NCBI GenBank assembly: GCA_030549495.1
Contig: JAUIRK010000883.1
Location: forward strand, 801,501 to 865,500
From: Nectonema munidae
Taxonomy: Eukaryota; Nematomorpha; Nectonematoida; Nectonematidae
Direction of reading: 5' to 3'
Length of the DNA stretch: 64,000 nt
Positions 47,966 through 59,459 of the stretch are shown here, one piece after another. The notes under the pieces were generated by a model that was given only the letters and a program-made list of their open reading frames with translations, had not been told where the DNA came from and ran no database searches. The position numbers and the translations under genes were made by a program. Each line of letters starts with the position of its first letter. Position 1 is the stretch's first letter.

Positions 47966-48279
47966 ATTCTTGTCATCAGGTTTAAATCTTTGCTGAATCA
48001 AATTCTTTTCACTGCAACTTTCACTGAAAGAAGTATTCATGTTATTTAAATTTTGAGATGGCATCATGCAAGGATTATTTTTGTTTGCGCTTGCTTCACA
48101 AGGAGACAGATAACTCTTATTGCATACAAAGCTATTACTTGAAACAAGTGAAGATTCGCGAGATATGTTTTGATACGTGCAAACGAAAACACGAGTCACA
48201 TGAAACCAGGAAGATTTTGATGAAGGCACGGAAGAGGAAGAAGAAAGTACATCACGTGAAGGATTCACAGGACTAGAAG
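47966..48279 (-). CDS. Host gene A, exon 5 of those visible (possible RFxV-like motif)
   Basis: Exon of 314 nt, phase 1 in and phase 0 out. The acceptor is actttag before CTTCTAGTCC and the donor is GACAAGAAT before gtaagaac, close to the animal consensus. The product is Ser/Asn-rich with several Cys residues. Near 48197-48208 it encodes WFHV within SSWFHVTRV. WNK proteins and their partners SPAK/OSR1 use short RFxV motifs (established knowledge); this sequence has Trp instead of Arg, so it is only similar and its function is doubtful. The exon joins in phase to 46382-46476. Confidence 0.72.
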
Positions 48280-48847
48280 CTAAAGTAATTAAATCAAGAT
48301 TAATTATGATTTCTCACACTTAGCAAAGAAGTAGTTTATATGAGTTAGTGTGTTCGAGGGTAATCGCATTAAAATTCTATTAGAATGGAAGTTCATCGAT
48401 GTTATTACTTCGTGCGAATAGAAATATCCAATTGTATGTACTTATAAATACCACAAAAAAGACTCCTATCTGTAAAAATTATATTCTTTCAAAGCGAAAT
48501 AAAGGAAAGTCAATGAGAATCATCAGCGCTGAATCAAACACAGAAGAAATGCTGTTGTTAGGATGTCTTTATACTGAAAACTCAAGGACTCAATAAAATT
48601 GTTGATTACAGAGAGGGGGTTAACTAATCGAGGTTTTACTGTATCACCTAATATTGAATAAGTTTTTAAAGAGATGAATATGATATAGAACAAATGATAC
48701 AAGAAGCAATCCGCCTAAGCTGTAACTAAAGCAACGCAACTTTATTTCGAGGAATAAAATTTGCAATAAATAACAAGTTATGCTTTTTTAATTTTTCAAT
48801 CAAAAATAACTAAGTATAATTCAGTATTAACTTTTAAAAACTTTAAA

Positions 48848-49166
48848 TTAACCACTTCAAGGCCAATGTTCCTCTACAGGAACAATTTTTTAAGTTAAAG
48901 ATATATTAATTTTTTAAAAAAAGTTCGGAATCGTAAAAGAGAATGTATAAAAGTCTAAAAAACTCAAAAAATTTCTATACTACTTAAATTTCTAGGTCAC
49001 ATAGGTATTTGAAGTTTATACAAATCCAAGTTTTAATAAGTATAGCTTTCAGGAAAAATATGGTTTAACTTAAAAATACGTATTTAAACAAAAAAGATCC
49101 TAAAATTTGAATGTCAAAACATGTTATATAATGATGTTCCTCTAAAGGAACATTGGCCAAAAGTGG
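48848..49166. repeat. Inverted repeat pair, probable piggyBac terminus or MITE
   Basis: TTAACCACTTCAAGGCCAAT with GTTCCTCTACAGGAAC at 48848-48885 is mirrored at about 49133-49166 (reversed: CCACTTTTGGCCAATGTTCC). The left side has an intact TTAA; the right reads TATA. It lies directly beside the C-terminal end of the piggyBac remnant, so it may be that element's 3' end or an independent MITE. Confidence 0.5.
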
Positions 49167-49206
49167 TATACTAAATATTGAGAAAAAATTATGCTAAAAA
49201 AGTGAT

Positions 49207-49980
49207 CAGAAACTTTTATTTTTTATGATAAAACAAAAAACAATTTGGATGGAGTCTTACTTTACATTCTGCACACTGTTTTACTGTGTTGGTTTTGCAA
49301 AAACAACACCAACCTTGAGATTCGGCTGGTATAGGTTGATGGAGTCCACTTTTGAGATTAAAAATTCTTTTTCCGCTGGGTCCAGGCTTTTCCAAACTGC
49401 TTCCAGCAAGAAGTCCTTTCACAATTTCTCTAGTGAATGCTAAAAAATCTAACTTTGGTTCAGATTTCAGCTCTAGATGCAACTTCCAAGAAGCAGCATT
49501 TAAAATACTGAGACAATTTATGAAAAGTGTCCAGTACCACTTTTTGCCAGCAATGTTTGGTCGATATATATGACACATACGATCTAACAAATCTACTTCG
49601 CCCATTCCCTCATTATAAAGTGCAAAACAGAAATGTTGAGGTATGTTTATATACTTCTTGGCGGATTTGCTATATCTTTTAGCCTGCCTAAGAGGTTAAA
49701 CACTTGCTCTCGTTGAGTTTGAAGCAATATGGACAACTTTATTGTCTTGCCATCTAACTATTAGAACCTTTCCATCTGATTTGAAATCAAAAGAACCTCT
49801 GTCTATTTTTGAAGGAGTTTTTGAAAATGAACACTTTTTCATTGTTTTCCCTTATAGTGCCTGTAGCATTGAAGCCTTTGTCGGGAAGAATTTTAAGAAG
49901 ATCGTAGGATGTGAAAAGTTGTCGAAATTTTTTTTGATGTTTTCGAGGATTGCCGACAACTTGGAGTAAGTTCAAAGGCT
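49207..49980 (-). pseudogene. piggyBac transposase, C-terminal half with Cys-rich domain
   Basis: ORF 49216-49605 encodes GEVDLLDRMCHIYRPNIAGK then KWYWTLFINCLSILNAAS, the conserved end of the piggyBac catalytic domain, and finishes with a Cys-rich stretch (CCFCKTNTVKQCAECKVRLH) like the C-terminal zinc-binding domain of the family. ORF 49787-49975 carries FTSYDLLKILPDKGFNATG, an upstream piggyBac block. The two are separated by a frame break near 49650-49780. The N-terminal half is missing; the sequence to the right turns into a hAT remnant. Confidence 0.72.
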
Positions 49981-50089
49981 TTGTTTAAGACGAGCGTTGT
50001 CACAACAGTGCGGTTGAAAGGTTTTTTGGTGTTAAAGCCTTCAGCACCATTGGATTGAAATACAATGAAAAGAAATCAGTTCATTTGGA

Positions 50090-50993
50090 TCTTTGGTTTC
50101 TCTTTTAAGATGCGCAATAAATCCTTCATTCTTAATACAATATTTGTGCTGAATCTGTGGAATCAGTCGATTCATCCAAGGCTACTGAGTAATACACATT
50201 TTCCTTCTGGATTACATTTTTAAGTTTTTCTGTTACATTACAAGACAATGATCTCTATTAGTCCTTCTTTTAAGAGGCATCTCTTTATATTTGTTAACTT
50301 TATTTGGATCTACACATCTTACCACTTCTAAAATACATTCCTTCATGAGTTCTGCATCGGTGAATGGTTTACCATTTTTTCCAAGCAAATATGCAACTTT
50401 ATAGCTGGCTTCTGTCGCAGCATTCCCTTGATGTAACACAGAATGGAAATATTGTATTTGCTTTTGCTTTCAATCTTTCAGTTTCTTCAGTGCTAGCTTT
50501 CGAGACTCAACCTCTAATTTGGCATATTTATTGTCTCTATGAAGAGCGTAATGTTGCTGTGCATTGAATTTCTTAACCGTTACAAGTGTGGTATCACACA
50601 GCAAGCAAGACATTTTGCCGCCCCTATTCGCTAAAAAATATTGCAGTCCCATTCTTCATTAAAGATCCTATTTTCTTCTTTCAAATTCGTTGTCACTGTT
50701 ACAAAAAATTATCATAAATTAAAGACAATCTTTTTGTGTCCTCATATGAATACATTGGGAGAAAACCGGTTAAGTTAAAATTCATTGGGTTCAGAGAAAA
50801 ATGCTTTCAATTTCTGGGAGTGACATCACTGAACACAATTAATATTCCTTTCGTCTATGTGTGTGGTGTATATTATAAGTTTCAGGTGTATAATGATTTA
50901 AGACTTAAAAACTATTCAAGGTTTTTATTAAAATAATATTTATATCAAAGGCTGCACTTGATGGCCCGTAAGGCCGCAGGTTCCACACCCCTG
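50090..50993 (-). pseudogene. hAT transposase remnant (GTF2IRD2/ZBED-like), N-terminal part
   Basis: The minus strand encodes RGGKMSCLLCDTTLVTVKKF then AQQHYALHRDNKYAKLE (50470-50652), a BED-type zinc-finger-like start, and ATEASYKVAYLLGKNGKPFT then DAELMKECILEVV (50233-50439), a block known from GTF2IRD2-like and FAM200-like domesticated hAT genes. An outer hAT end, reversed CAGGGGTGTGGAACCTGCGG, closes the element at about 50993. Frame changes separate the blocks; the catalytic part is absent. Confidence 0.65.
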
Positions 50994-51689
50994 ATCTAGG
51001 GGCGAACAATAACAACAACCATATATTTATAAATATAAAAAGATTGCATGTAATAGATATAATTTCAAAAAAGCTTAGAAACCTTTAAAAATTGTTATTT
51101 TATAACGTCACATTATTTTTCCTTCTCAGTTTAAACTATGATATTGAATATAGATTTGGTGCTTTTTTGTATCTGCAGATGTGGATTTGACATCTTAGCG
51201 GATGCGGATGTTAGAATTCATTTTTTAGCGAATGCGGATATCATTATTTTAAGCAAACGCCAGTTTCATACTTCTTAAAAATTTAGAGAGAATGTATATG
51301 TGTTATAATAAAGAAAATTATAAAAATTTTGGATAGAGTAAAAAATGAAATAATTTCGAAAAAACTTTGCGGTATATTAAAAAAAAAGGAAAAATGTCAG
51401 AACACGGGATGCAGATGTTGAAACTTAAATGATCCGTGGATGAGGATGTAAAATTTTTGCGGATATCGGATACATCTTTAATTATAGTAAACAAGGTAGC
51501 TCAAAGGTTTTAAATAAGCGAATTTTCATGGATGATCGGTTTTATGAAACAAAAGAATTTTTTAAAAAACTTAATAAATTTTTTTTATTAAAATTAAGAT
51601 GTTTGCTTTTTCAAACAAAACATTTTTTTTAAATATTTTTCTCCTAGTTATGTTTGATAAAGTTTATAATGAAAATGATGAAGATTTAC

Positions 51690-52086
51690 TGTTTGCGATT
51701 ATGGAATTGTTTGGGAGGTTTAGAACAGACGATTCTAGTGATGTCTGATTAGGAATAGGAGAATTTTCAAGAAAAGGAATAGCATTCGAAGTACTTTGGA
51801 TGAGGTTGCTTTGAAACCCTTCAGAAAATTTAGAAGTAGCATTAGGAGGTTGAGAGATAGAAATAATAGGTTGGAAAAATTTGTCCAAAGGTACAAAAGA
51901 CGTTGTCAATATGGAGGATGAATTGGGAGGAATCGGGGGAATGAGAGAGGATAACGAGGTAAAGTTGTTGTTACTAGAGGCATCAGGGATTTTCGATAAG
52001 TCCTGTTGATTGGAAGTGACATTGGATTTTGAAGTACCCAAGAAATTGTTCAAGGACTTTAAGGAACAAGAACTATCTATTGACAG
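51690..52086 (-). CDS. Host gene A, exon 4 of those visible (Ser/Pro/Asn-rich linker)
   Basis: Exon of 397 nt, phase 0 in and phase 1 out. The acceptor is tttttag before CTGTCAATAG and the donor is GCAAACA before gtaaatc. About 132 codons of a disordered-looking sequence rich in Ser, Asn, Pro and Thr, with repeated Pro motifs such as SLIPPIPPNSSS, and few charged residues. The frame stays open for about eight more codons past the donor and then stops. The donor was preferred because it fits the phase-1 acceptor at 48279. This kind of linker is usual between the short interaction motifs of very large WNK proteins (family knowledge), but the sequence carries no motif diagnostic of that family. 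Confidence 0.7.
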
Positions 52087-52579
52087 CTAAAAAATATAAT
52101 ATATACTATAATATTTAGCATTCAATCAGTTTCAGTATAAAGCATGTTCTAAGATGGCCAACACCTTAAACTAGAAAAAAATTTATTGATTTTTCGTTAT
52201 CGTTATCTTTTTCGTCAATAACGATAGCTTTTTCTTCTATATTTTTGCAAAAAAATTGTCAAATTTTTCTTATTTTATAATATTCCAAATTTAATGTATT
52301 ATTCAGTCAAAGCATTTATCTTTTAAATTTTAACGGAATAAAAACGTGGATCTTCCATCCGAAAAAAATAGAGAATCCACTCCTCCAATCGACTAGCAGA
52401 GGCTAAAATATGAAAATTATATTTTTGTGATAAAAAGTTTCTTCTAAATCATAAATTACACTCACCTTCAAAAATTTCGATTAAAAAATATAATCAAAAA
52501 AGTAACACACTTCAAAATTTAGATTAAAAATTTTGTGGACACTCTTAATTATCCAATAAACATATTAACAAAAAATTAT

Positions 52580-52716
52580 TTAACCCGTTAACGCCAAATG
52601 TCGACTATAGTTGACTTTACAAAAATAAAATCGTCTACGTTTATCAAAGCTCTTTAATACAAATCTTCTGCTTTACATGAGATATCGTCTGATTATTCTG
52701 GTCGTTAACGGATTAA
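52580..52716. mobile_element. TTAA-flanked MITE, copy 3
   Basis: Starts TTAACCCGTTAACGCC and ends GGTCGTTAACGGATTAA, with a 14-bp inverted end (one mismatch). It lies between gene A exon 4 and the LINE at 53.1 kb. Confidence 0.7.
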
Positions 52717-53103
52717 AGAGTATTTCAATATTTGATAAAAAAATTCACAAATTTATTTTCATTTATATAATGTTGAAATTGTTATGAACTTTTTTGTTTA
52801 ATTTTTATTCCAATTTAAATAAAATATTTTAGAGTTTTTTTTGTTATTTTACTCTTTCATTCTAACACATTCCAGCAAATTAGTTGTGATCTTTCAAATT
52901 TGACAAGGATTCAACACCTAAAGTAGTTTAAGTAGTTGATTTTGAAAAAATTAATGAAACATTTTTAAAGTAACGATAATAATCACAGCCAAATTATTTT
53001 TAGTAGTAAGGATATGGAAAAAGTGGTTGCAAAGTACGCTAAACTCTGTATTTAATGTCTAGAAATCAAACTAAACATAAGTTACTTTATATATTTTTTT
53101 ATA

Positions 53104-54105
53104 GGAGAATCTTCTGATGAATTAAGTAAAAAGATTAGCACATGGTATGAGACACTAGAGAAAAAAGGTTTAAGAATAAACATTAGCAAAACTAAGTGGA
53201 TGAAAACTAGCGATTCGTTTAAGGGTACTGAAAACACAGTTTCCAAAATAGATCCATGTGGAGTTTGCGTAAAAAGAGTATAAAAGAAACTCTATTTTTT
53301 GTGTACATTGCAATAAGTGGGTACATAAAAAATACTCAAACATTAAGGGCAGTTTGATAAATACAACAAATTTTAAGTTTAGCTGCTGTTTAAGTTTCAA
53401 CCCAAATACCGATATGTAGTATTGAAGGGAAAAGTAGTGGTAGGAGGCGTAGAATTAGAAGACGTTAAACAATTTTGTTATTTAGGTGAGGTTTTAGACA
53501 AAACAGGTAGTGTAAGAAACTCTGTAGAACATAGAATACAACTAGCTTGGAAAAAATTTAAAGCGTTAAGTGGTATTTTATGCAATAGTATCTTTTCGTT
53601 AAAATTAAGGGGTTTTCTTTATAAAAGTTGTATTAGGTCTAGTTTGGTGTATAGTGGTCAAAGTTGGGCTTTAAAAGAATCGGAGAAAAATAGACTAAAC
53701 TCCACAGAGATGAGGATGTTAAGAATCATGTGCAAATTTAATTTAAAAGATAAAATAAGTAATGAAAAGATAAGAAGTTTATGTCAAGTAAATGAAATAA
53801 GTAAAGTATTAGAAATACAAAGGTTAAGGTCGTTTGGGCACGTAAATAGAAGACCTTCGGGTGATATAATAAAAGAAGTTCATAAAAATCAAACGTTAGG
53901 TAAAAAGCAGGCCAAATATGACATGGATAGAAATAGTCAAAAAAGACATGAGCAAAAGACATTTAGCATTAGGGAACGAGCAAAATAGAGATGAATGGAG
54001 ACGCAAAATAATGAGAGATTAGATGCCATAGTGGTAAAAACTGGCTAAACCTCAGCGTGCTGGGAAGACTAGCCGTAAAATTGATTATTATTATTATTAT
54101 TAAAC
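53104..54105 (+). mobile_element. Non-LTR retrotransposon (LINE), 5'-truncated, RT C-terminal part
   Basis: The longest LINE copy in the window. It begins within the RT thumb region (WYETLEKKGLRINISKTKW), passes a Cys-rich segment typical of some invertebrate LINEs (PCGVC ... HCNKWVHKKYSNIKGSL), then an open frame at 53422-53988 with FCYLGEVLDKTGSVRNSVE, a SSLVYSGQSWALKESEKNR block and a FGHVNRR motif. It ends with a (TTA)n tail at 54087-54105. There are at least two frame changes. It sits in the intron between gene A exons 4 and 3, antisense to the gene. Clade not assigned. Confidence 0.72.
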
Positions 54106-54236
54106 TAAACTTGAGTTTCTCTAAAAGTCAAAATGAGAATTAAGCGAAAAGAAAATAGGATTTTCAACTCTCTAAAAAATCATCTAGGTACCGAATTTTA
54201 TTTTAGATAAAAAGTCGAAAACACGTGTAATTTTAC

Positions 54237-54545
54237 CTCTTGTAAATATGGATCAGATATCATATGTAGCTTTTCTTTCAGATCCATAAGATTGCACATA
54301 TCTGAGGATTCAGAGTGCAAATCATCGGTAGAAGTTGTAGCACCTGTCAATTCTTGAGAAATGCTAGTTGGTTGTGAAACGTGTTGTTGTTGTTGTTGTT
54401 GTGAGTTGTTATTCATCAAAGAATTTCGCTTGAGAAGTGAGCGTGCAAATTCCTTTTCATTTGGGTGAAAGTTGTCAAAGGAGGAGTGTAGGGGTAGATT
54501 ACTCAAAAGCTTGGTCAACTCATCCTCGGTGTTGAAATGCTGTAT
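54237..54545 (-). CDS. Host gene A, exon 3 of those visible (poly-Gln containing)
   Basis: Symmetrical exon of 309 nt (103 codons, phase 0 to phase 0). The acceptor is ccaattag before ATACAGCATTTC and the donor is TTACAAGAG before gtaaaatt. The peptide starts IQHFNTEDELTKLLSNLPL, continues through a basic segment (FARSLLKRNSLMNN), a run of six glutamines at about 54381-54405, and a Ser/Thr-rich stretch, and ends with an acidic helical segment (DMCNLMDLKEKLHMISDPY). No catalytic motif is seen. Since both ends are phase 0, the exon could be skipped without losing frame. The Gln run is coded almost wholly by CAA and may vary in length between individuals (inference). Confidence 0.75.
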
Positions 54546-55256
54546 CTAATTGGAAAAGATTATATGAAATAAAATCAAAGCAATTGAAATTTGGAAAAGG
54601 CATAGAATATCCTCGTCATTCTAAAAAGGTACTTTTTGTTGTTGTTGATAGCTTCTAGGTTACGCTATCTCGTTATTAGTGTAGTGTATCAGTTCAAAAA
54701 ATAATTTTTATTTGAACTGAGAAAGTATAATCCATGGCTGGAAAATACTTTAACTCACAGGAAAAAATATATGATTTTTGTTACACTTTCGCAGAAGTAG
54801 CGATGTGTAAGTGTATTCTCAGCCAACCTACATAAAAACCAACCTTAGCTAATTACTTTACATCTTCGTCATTGTGAATATCCAATAAAACTGTTTTTCT
54901 ACTTTTCTTTAAATAATTTTGTAAATTGAAATTTTCGTACTTGAAGAAAATCAGGCATTCGCTGGAAACATATTTAACAAACTAGCATTTAGATGACTAA
55001 TTGAAAAAAGTCATTAAATATATGTACTTACGTGCATTAAATACTTGATAATGTGATAAATTCACCCTCTTTATAAGCGATCTTTCTTATAAAAATCTTA
55101 TTCACTAACTTTTTACCAGAGAGAAATTAATATTTGAGGGGGATGTTCCATCTCTGATGGATTTCATGCATTATAGGGGTTTCCGCTAGGGCTATGCATT
55201 ACGGTGATGGCCATCCGCCCCTACCATAAATACGCACTTAGGGGAAGGGCATTTAT

Positions 55257-57475
55257 GCCTAACGCAGGGGTTCCCAACCTTTTGACACCCACGTCCCCCA
55301 AACTCAATGTTAGAACTCAGGCGATCCCCTGCAAATATTATTATCAGCCCGTATTAACGCCGTGAAAATTGTAAAACTCTCTAAAAAACATCAGAAAATT
55401 TATCATGATACCTTCAACATGTTACTAATGGAAAGTCTGATGTTGCATTTCAGAAGTATTTGAGGAGTCAGTCGCATGTTGTCTTCAACATTCAATCTGC
55501 TTTTGTTTTTCGTTTTTAAATTAACAAGTGCAGAAAATCCTGCTTCACAAAGGTAGGTAGAGGCGAAGGGAACAATAACACGCAAAGCAAATGTGCTCTG
55601 TGATATGAATGAAAGAGCACCAGATTTGAGTGAGGGATTTTTTGATAAAAAGATCACGAGCTGAAGAGTCATTTGTCAAATCAAGGAAATCATCTTGAAT
55701 TGTTGATACATCAAGCTGTTTAGAAAACGGGTTTCTCACCAGGGTTTCTTGTTCTTGTGATAGCTCCGGGAAGAAACGTTCAAGCTTAATTTCCAGAGAT
55801 AGAAGATGTTCCGTAATTTCCTTCTTCAAAGACTGATCCAATTTGATTTCTGATTCATCAGCCATTGCACAAAGTTTTTCGAACATTAGGAAGTTTCCCA
55901 GACTGCTTTTTCGATGCCAGTTTTTTAGTTTGGAAAGAAAGGCCGAAAGGTTGTCTTGAAAAATAAAAACATGCGTTTCTGGCCCTTGAAGCCACAAGTT
56001 CAGCTTGTCCAATAGATCGAAAATACCCGCAAGGTAAGCAACTCTTTTTTGCCATTCCGTATCATCAAGATTGGCTAGAAATTCTTTTTTGTGCTGGGAT
56101 TCAATGAACACTTTTATTTCGTCTTTCAATTCAAGAACACGATTAATAACATTAACTTTTGAGAGCCAAGGTAATTCTTATGGTCAGCATTCATGTCTTT
56201 GCATAATTCTTTGAATAATCAAGTGTTGAGTGCTTTAGGTTTGATAAAATTCACAATTTTAATCAAAGTAGTCAAGAACTTTTTGTAGAGGAGCAGGGAG
56301 AGTCTTACTTGCAAGGGCGTATCATACAATGTATGCTTTTTGCTTGAGGTGCCAGCTCCTTCACCCTAGTGTGAAATCCAGATTTCGATCCCATCATGAC
56401 AGGATTTCCTTCTTGGAAAAATGTTCCAATTTTTCTCATGATATCGTTCGCTTTTGTTGTTTTTTCAAGCTCACTACAAAATAAAAAAATTCCTTTCATG
56501 TTTCCCGAATTAATACATCTCACAAAGACAACCAACTGTGAACGTGAACTTATGTCCGTCGATTCATCAAAGCAAACATTGGAGAATCTTTGATTTCGGC
56601 AAAATTTGTTCCTTAACATCAATAGACATCTAGAAACACGCATTTGTATTGTATTATTATTTGACAGTGATATATTCTGCATTTTCTTTGCACTGGACTC
56701 TCCTAAAACAATATTCACTGATTTGATGGTGCATGGCTTAATGAGAGTTCTTCCGATCGTATGAGATTTTTTATGCTTAACAATTTCGTATGCTGTTTCA
56801 TTTGAAATGTCGACTAAGGCTGAACGTTGCTGCTGAAATGACCCACTTTTATCTATTCTTTGATTTTTAAGACAGTTTTCTTGGCGTTTGAAAAAATCCA
56901 GGTTTTTCGCCTGTTGTGGATGCTTTGTCTCTAGGTGGCGTTTAAGTTTCGATGGTTTCATTGACTCTGCGCTCAGAACAGCGTGACATATAACAAAGTG
57001 TGGTTTCTCAATCCCGTCCTTAGGGATAAAAGTGGTGAACCCAACGTTGTTTAGGTAACTCTCAGAGTATTTTCGTGGTTTAGCCATTGATAAAAATTTA
57101 TGAATAAAACAGTAGATATGAAATAAAAAAGTCAATTGGAAGGTCAATCAAAATGCTATCTCATACATATGTGCTCGCGAATGCAAAAATTTTCAAATTC
57201 CTATTTCATTCTGAAAGTTGTTCAAATTTTATAGTTACGAATGAACATGAGATATCAAATATCATCAAAATATTGATTATATTATTTAAAAATGTAAATG
57301 ATGAGTTGCAAAAAAACTCGAACTAATGAACTTGAAATTTTCTAATAAAAACAAACGCTATATATCACGAAATTTTTAATTTCATAATGTAATTGATATT
57401 TTTTAGTTACTTTTCCATTAATTTGCGACCACCTTGAGGGTTGCGATCCACCGTTTGGGAAACCCTGGCCTAACG
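55257..57475 (-). mobile_element. hAT transposon (ZBED5-like) with 8-bp target duplication
   Basis: The element proper is 55265-57467. Ends are CAGGGGTTCCCAACC and, reversed from the right, CAGGGTTTCCCAAACG. An exact 8-bp duplication GCCTAACG flanks it (55257-55264, 57468-57475). The transposase on the minus strand has a BED-like finger (ESMKPSKLKRHLETKHP, one Cys of the pair replaced), the CFDESTDIS block, and at the C-terminus the hAT dimerisation segment (LCEAGFSALVNLKTKNKSR). It is split into three frames (56305-57147, 55545-56129, 55403-55672) with missing sequence near 56130-56300, so not active. It lies in the gene A intron between exons 3 and 2, same strand. Confidence 0.85.
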
Positions 57476-57948
57476 AATCAAGCACATAAGCCAACGTGTT
57501 TAAAAAAATTCAAACTCCCTTATCCGAACGGAACTTTTTAAAAAAAATAATAGGATAATGAGATTGTAGGTGCGAAAAACAGCGATTTTGTTTTCAAAAT
57601 TTAAAGAGTTAATACAATAACGCAATAAATATATTTTTTAATTATATTTTTATAAAAATTTTTATTTTTTTTTTATCCTTCCCGTATATTTCAATATAGA
57701 TAATGAAGGATCCCAATTTGAAGTCTGGATTACTGAGGGCGGGCTAACTGTAATTAATAACTATGTGAATTTTTACTTTAATAGACCTTTATTAAATTTT
57801 TATAGTTAATTTTGAATTTTCTTTCCTAAGTATTTCATTCGAATATGTAAAATAGAAAGCGTAGATTGTTCATTCATCGTTTTCAAAAAAATCGAAACAT
57901 TTAGATTCAAAGTAAGGAAGGTAAAAACTAAAAAAAGTTTAAAGTTAC

Positions 57949-58151
57949 TTGTTGATTTAAGTTAAGGTTTTTGAAATTTTGGTATTTGTACTCATTTTGT
58001 TTTTTGAGTAGGCGATGTTGAAGAAGCTGAATTGCTTGTGCAGTTTGCATCATGTCCATTTGCAGAGAAGTTACAGCTTCTTCTTGATCAAAGTTCTCTT
58101 CATGGTTAGTGTAATCTTCGAGGTTATTCGGAAGAGTTATCGCAGAGGAAA
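57949..58151 (-). CDS. Host gene A, exon 2 of those visible (helical Gln/Leu segment)
   Basis: Exon of 203 nt, phase 1 in and phase 0 out. The acceptor is atttttag before TTTCCTCTGCG and the donor is AATCAACAA before gtaacttt. The peptide begins acidic and Asn-rich, then carries a probable amphipathic helix, MMQTAQAIQLLQHRLLKKQ, followed by a basic/aromatic stretch (NEYKYQNF). Such a helix could be a short coiled coil. Helices of this kind occur in several regulatory kinases (WNK and SIK types), so it does not settle the family alone. It is preceded in the gene by 62101-62422 and followed by 54237-54545, with the phase matching at both joins. The intron downstream contains a complete-looking hAT element. 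Confidence 0.75.
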
Positions 58152-58220
58152 CTAAAAATATATAGTGAACAGCTATAGATATTATATAGCAGAGAATTGT
58201 CCGAACTTATAACTCTAAAA

Positions 58221-58641
58221 TACAGTTCAACCTGCTTTAATGACCACCTCTCTTATAGGACAACGCGGAGTTGGGGAGGCGGAGATTTTAAAGAGATAGG
58301 CGGAGTAGGAATCAGAGGCTATTTTTTTTAGGTATTTAAAAAGTTTTTTTTTCGATATTTTAAATAAAGAAAAAAGTTTGTTTAATTTTTGTGAGCATAT
58401 GGGGTGACCATACTTTAACTATAATAGTTGGCGTTAAATTTATTAAGTTTTTAAGTATATGGAGTCAGATTGTTTGCAAGTACTAATAATCGATTATTTT
58501 CCCTGTGCTGCTCACCCCTGAGACAACGACAAACTTGAATTTTCCCCAAGTATTCCTAATTGAGCTTATTTGATCTTTTGTAAGCGACGACCTGTCCATA
58601 AAAACGAATTTTGGACTGGTCTCTTAGACAGACTTACTGTA
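58221..58641. mobile_element. Tigger-like MITE
   Basis: Starts TACAGTTCAACCTGCTTTAA and ends GACAGACTTACTGTA, giving TACAGT inverted termini. A 421-bp unit with no coding capacity, inside a gene A intron directly upstream of exon 2. Confidence 0.45.
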
Positions 58642-59459
58642 ATATAAAAAGTTTGGAAACAGATCAAGTCTTAATAAGCCAAGCTTAAAACAAATGCAAT
58701 CAAAGTGAAATAAGCATGAAGGAAAGAATACTCTACACTTTGATGATTTTAAAAAGAGTTAATAAGAGTTGATATTTTTATCAGACTTTACGTGCTTTTA
58801 TGAAAAATCAAAATAGTAGTGAAATAGGGGTTGAGGAGTTGAAAGCAAAATATCCAACTTCAACACTTAGTATTAACAAAATGTTGACTCCGACGCCAAA
58901 TACTTGAAAACAAGACATCTTCTTAACATTTTCATTCGCGTATCATTTAATATAACATCCGATAAGGCAAACTTCAAACATCTTTCTTTTTTTATATACC
59001 AGAAAGTACCAAAAAAATAAAACGGGTGTGAGTAATTTTACACAGGTAGATAGATTGCGCATATTAGAGTATGAGTCGAACAAAATAACTGATTTTCAAA
59101 GAATAAAAAATGTTATGAATTTGGTGCTACTGTAATTTATGATCTACACAACGAGATTCCACTGTAACATATGACCTACATGTTGGCTCATTTCAGTTCC
59201 ATCTAGACTTTTTTGCTGAAAAATATTTCGTTCAAATTTTCAATATTTATTTATATAGCTTTCGACTGATATTTGTCATATTTACCATGTTTGAGCGTCG
59301 ATTTTTCAAATTTATCAGTATGCTTTTTATTATAATAAAACAATCAATTGACTTTTTTTTCTTTTATAGTAAAAAAAAAAAAAAAAAGTTTAAAATTTTT
59401 TATCATAAATCATTTTTGACTGAAAAGAAAAAAATTTGACTAAAAAGCTAAATAAAAAT

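Noticed and set aside
51664-51689. Extension of gene A exon 4 to its in-frame stop
   Set aside because: The donor at 51690 gives the phase needed by the next exon, and the extra residues are few; a terminal exon here is less likely, though retention is possible.
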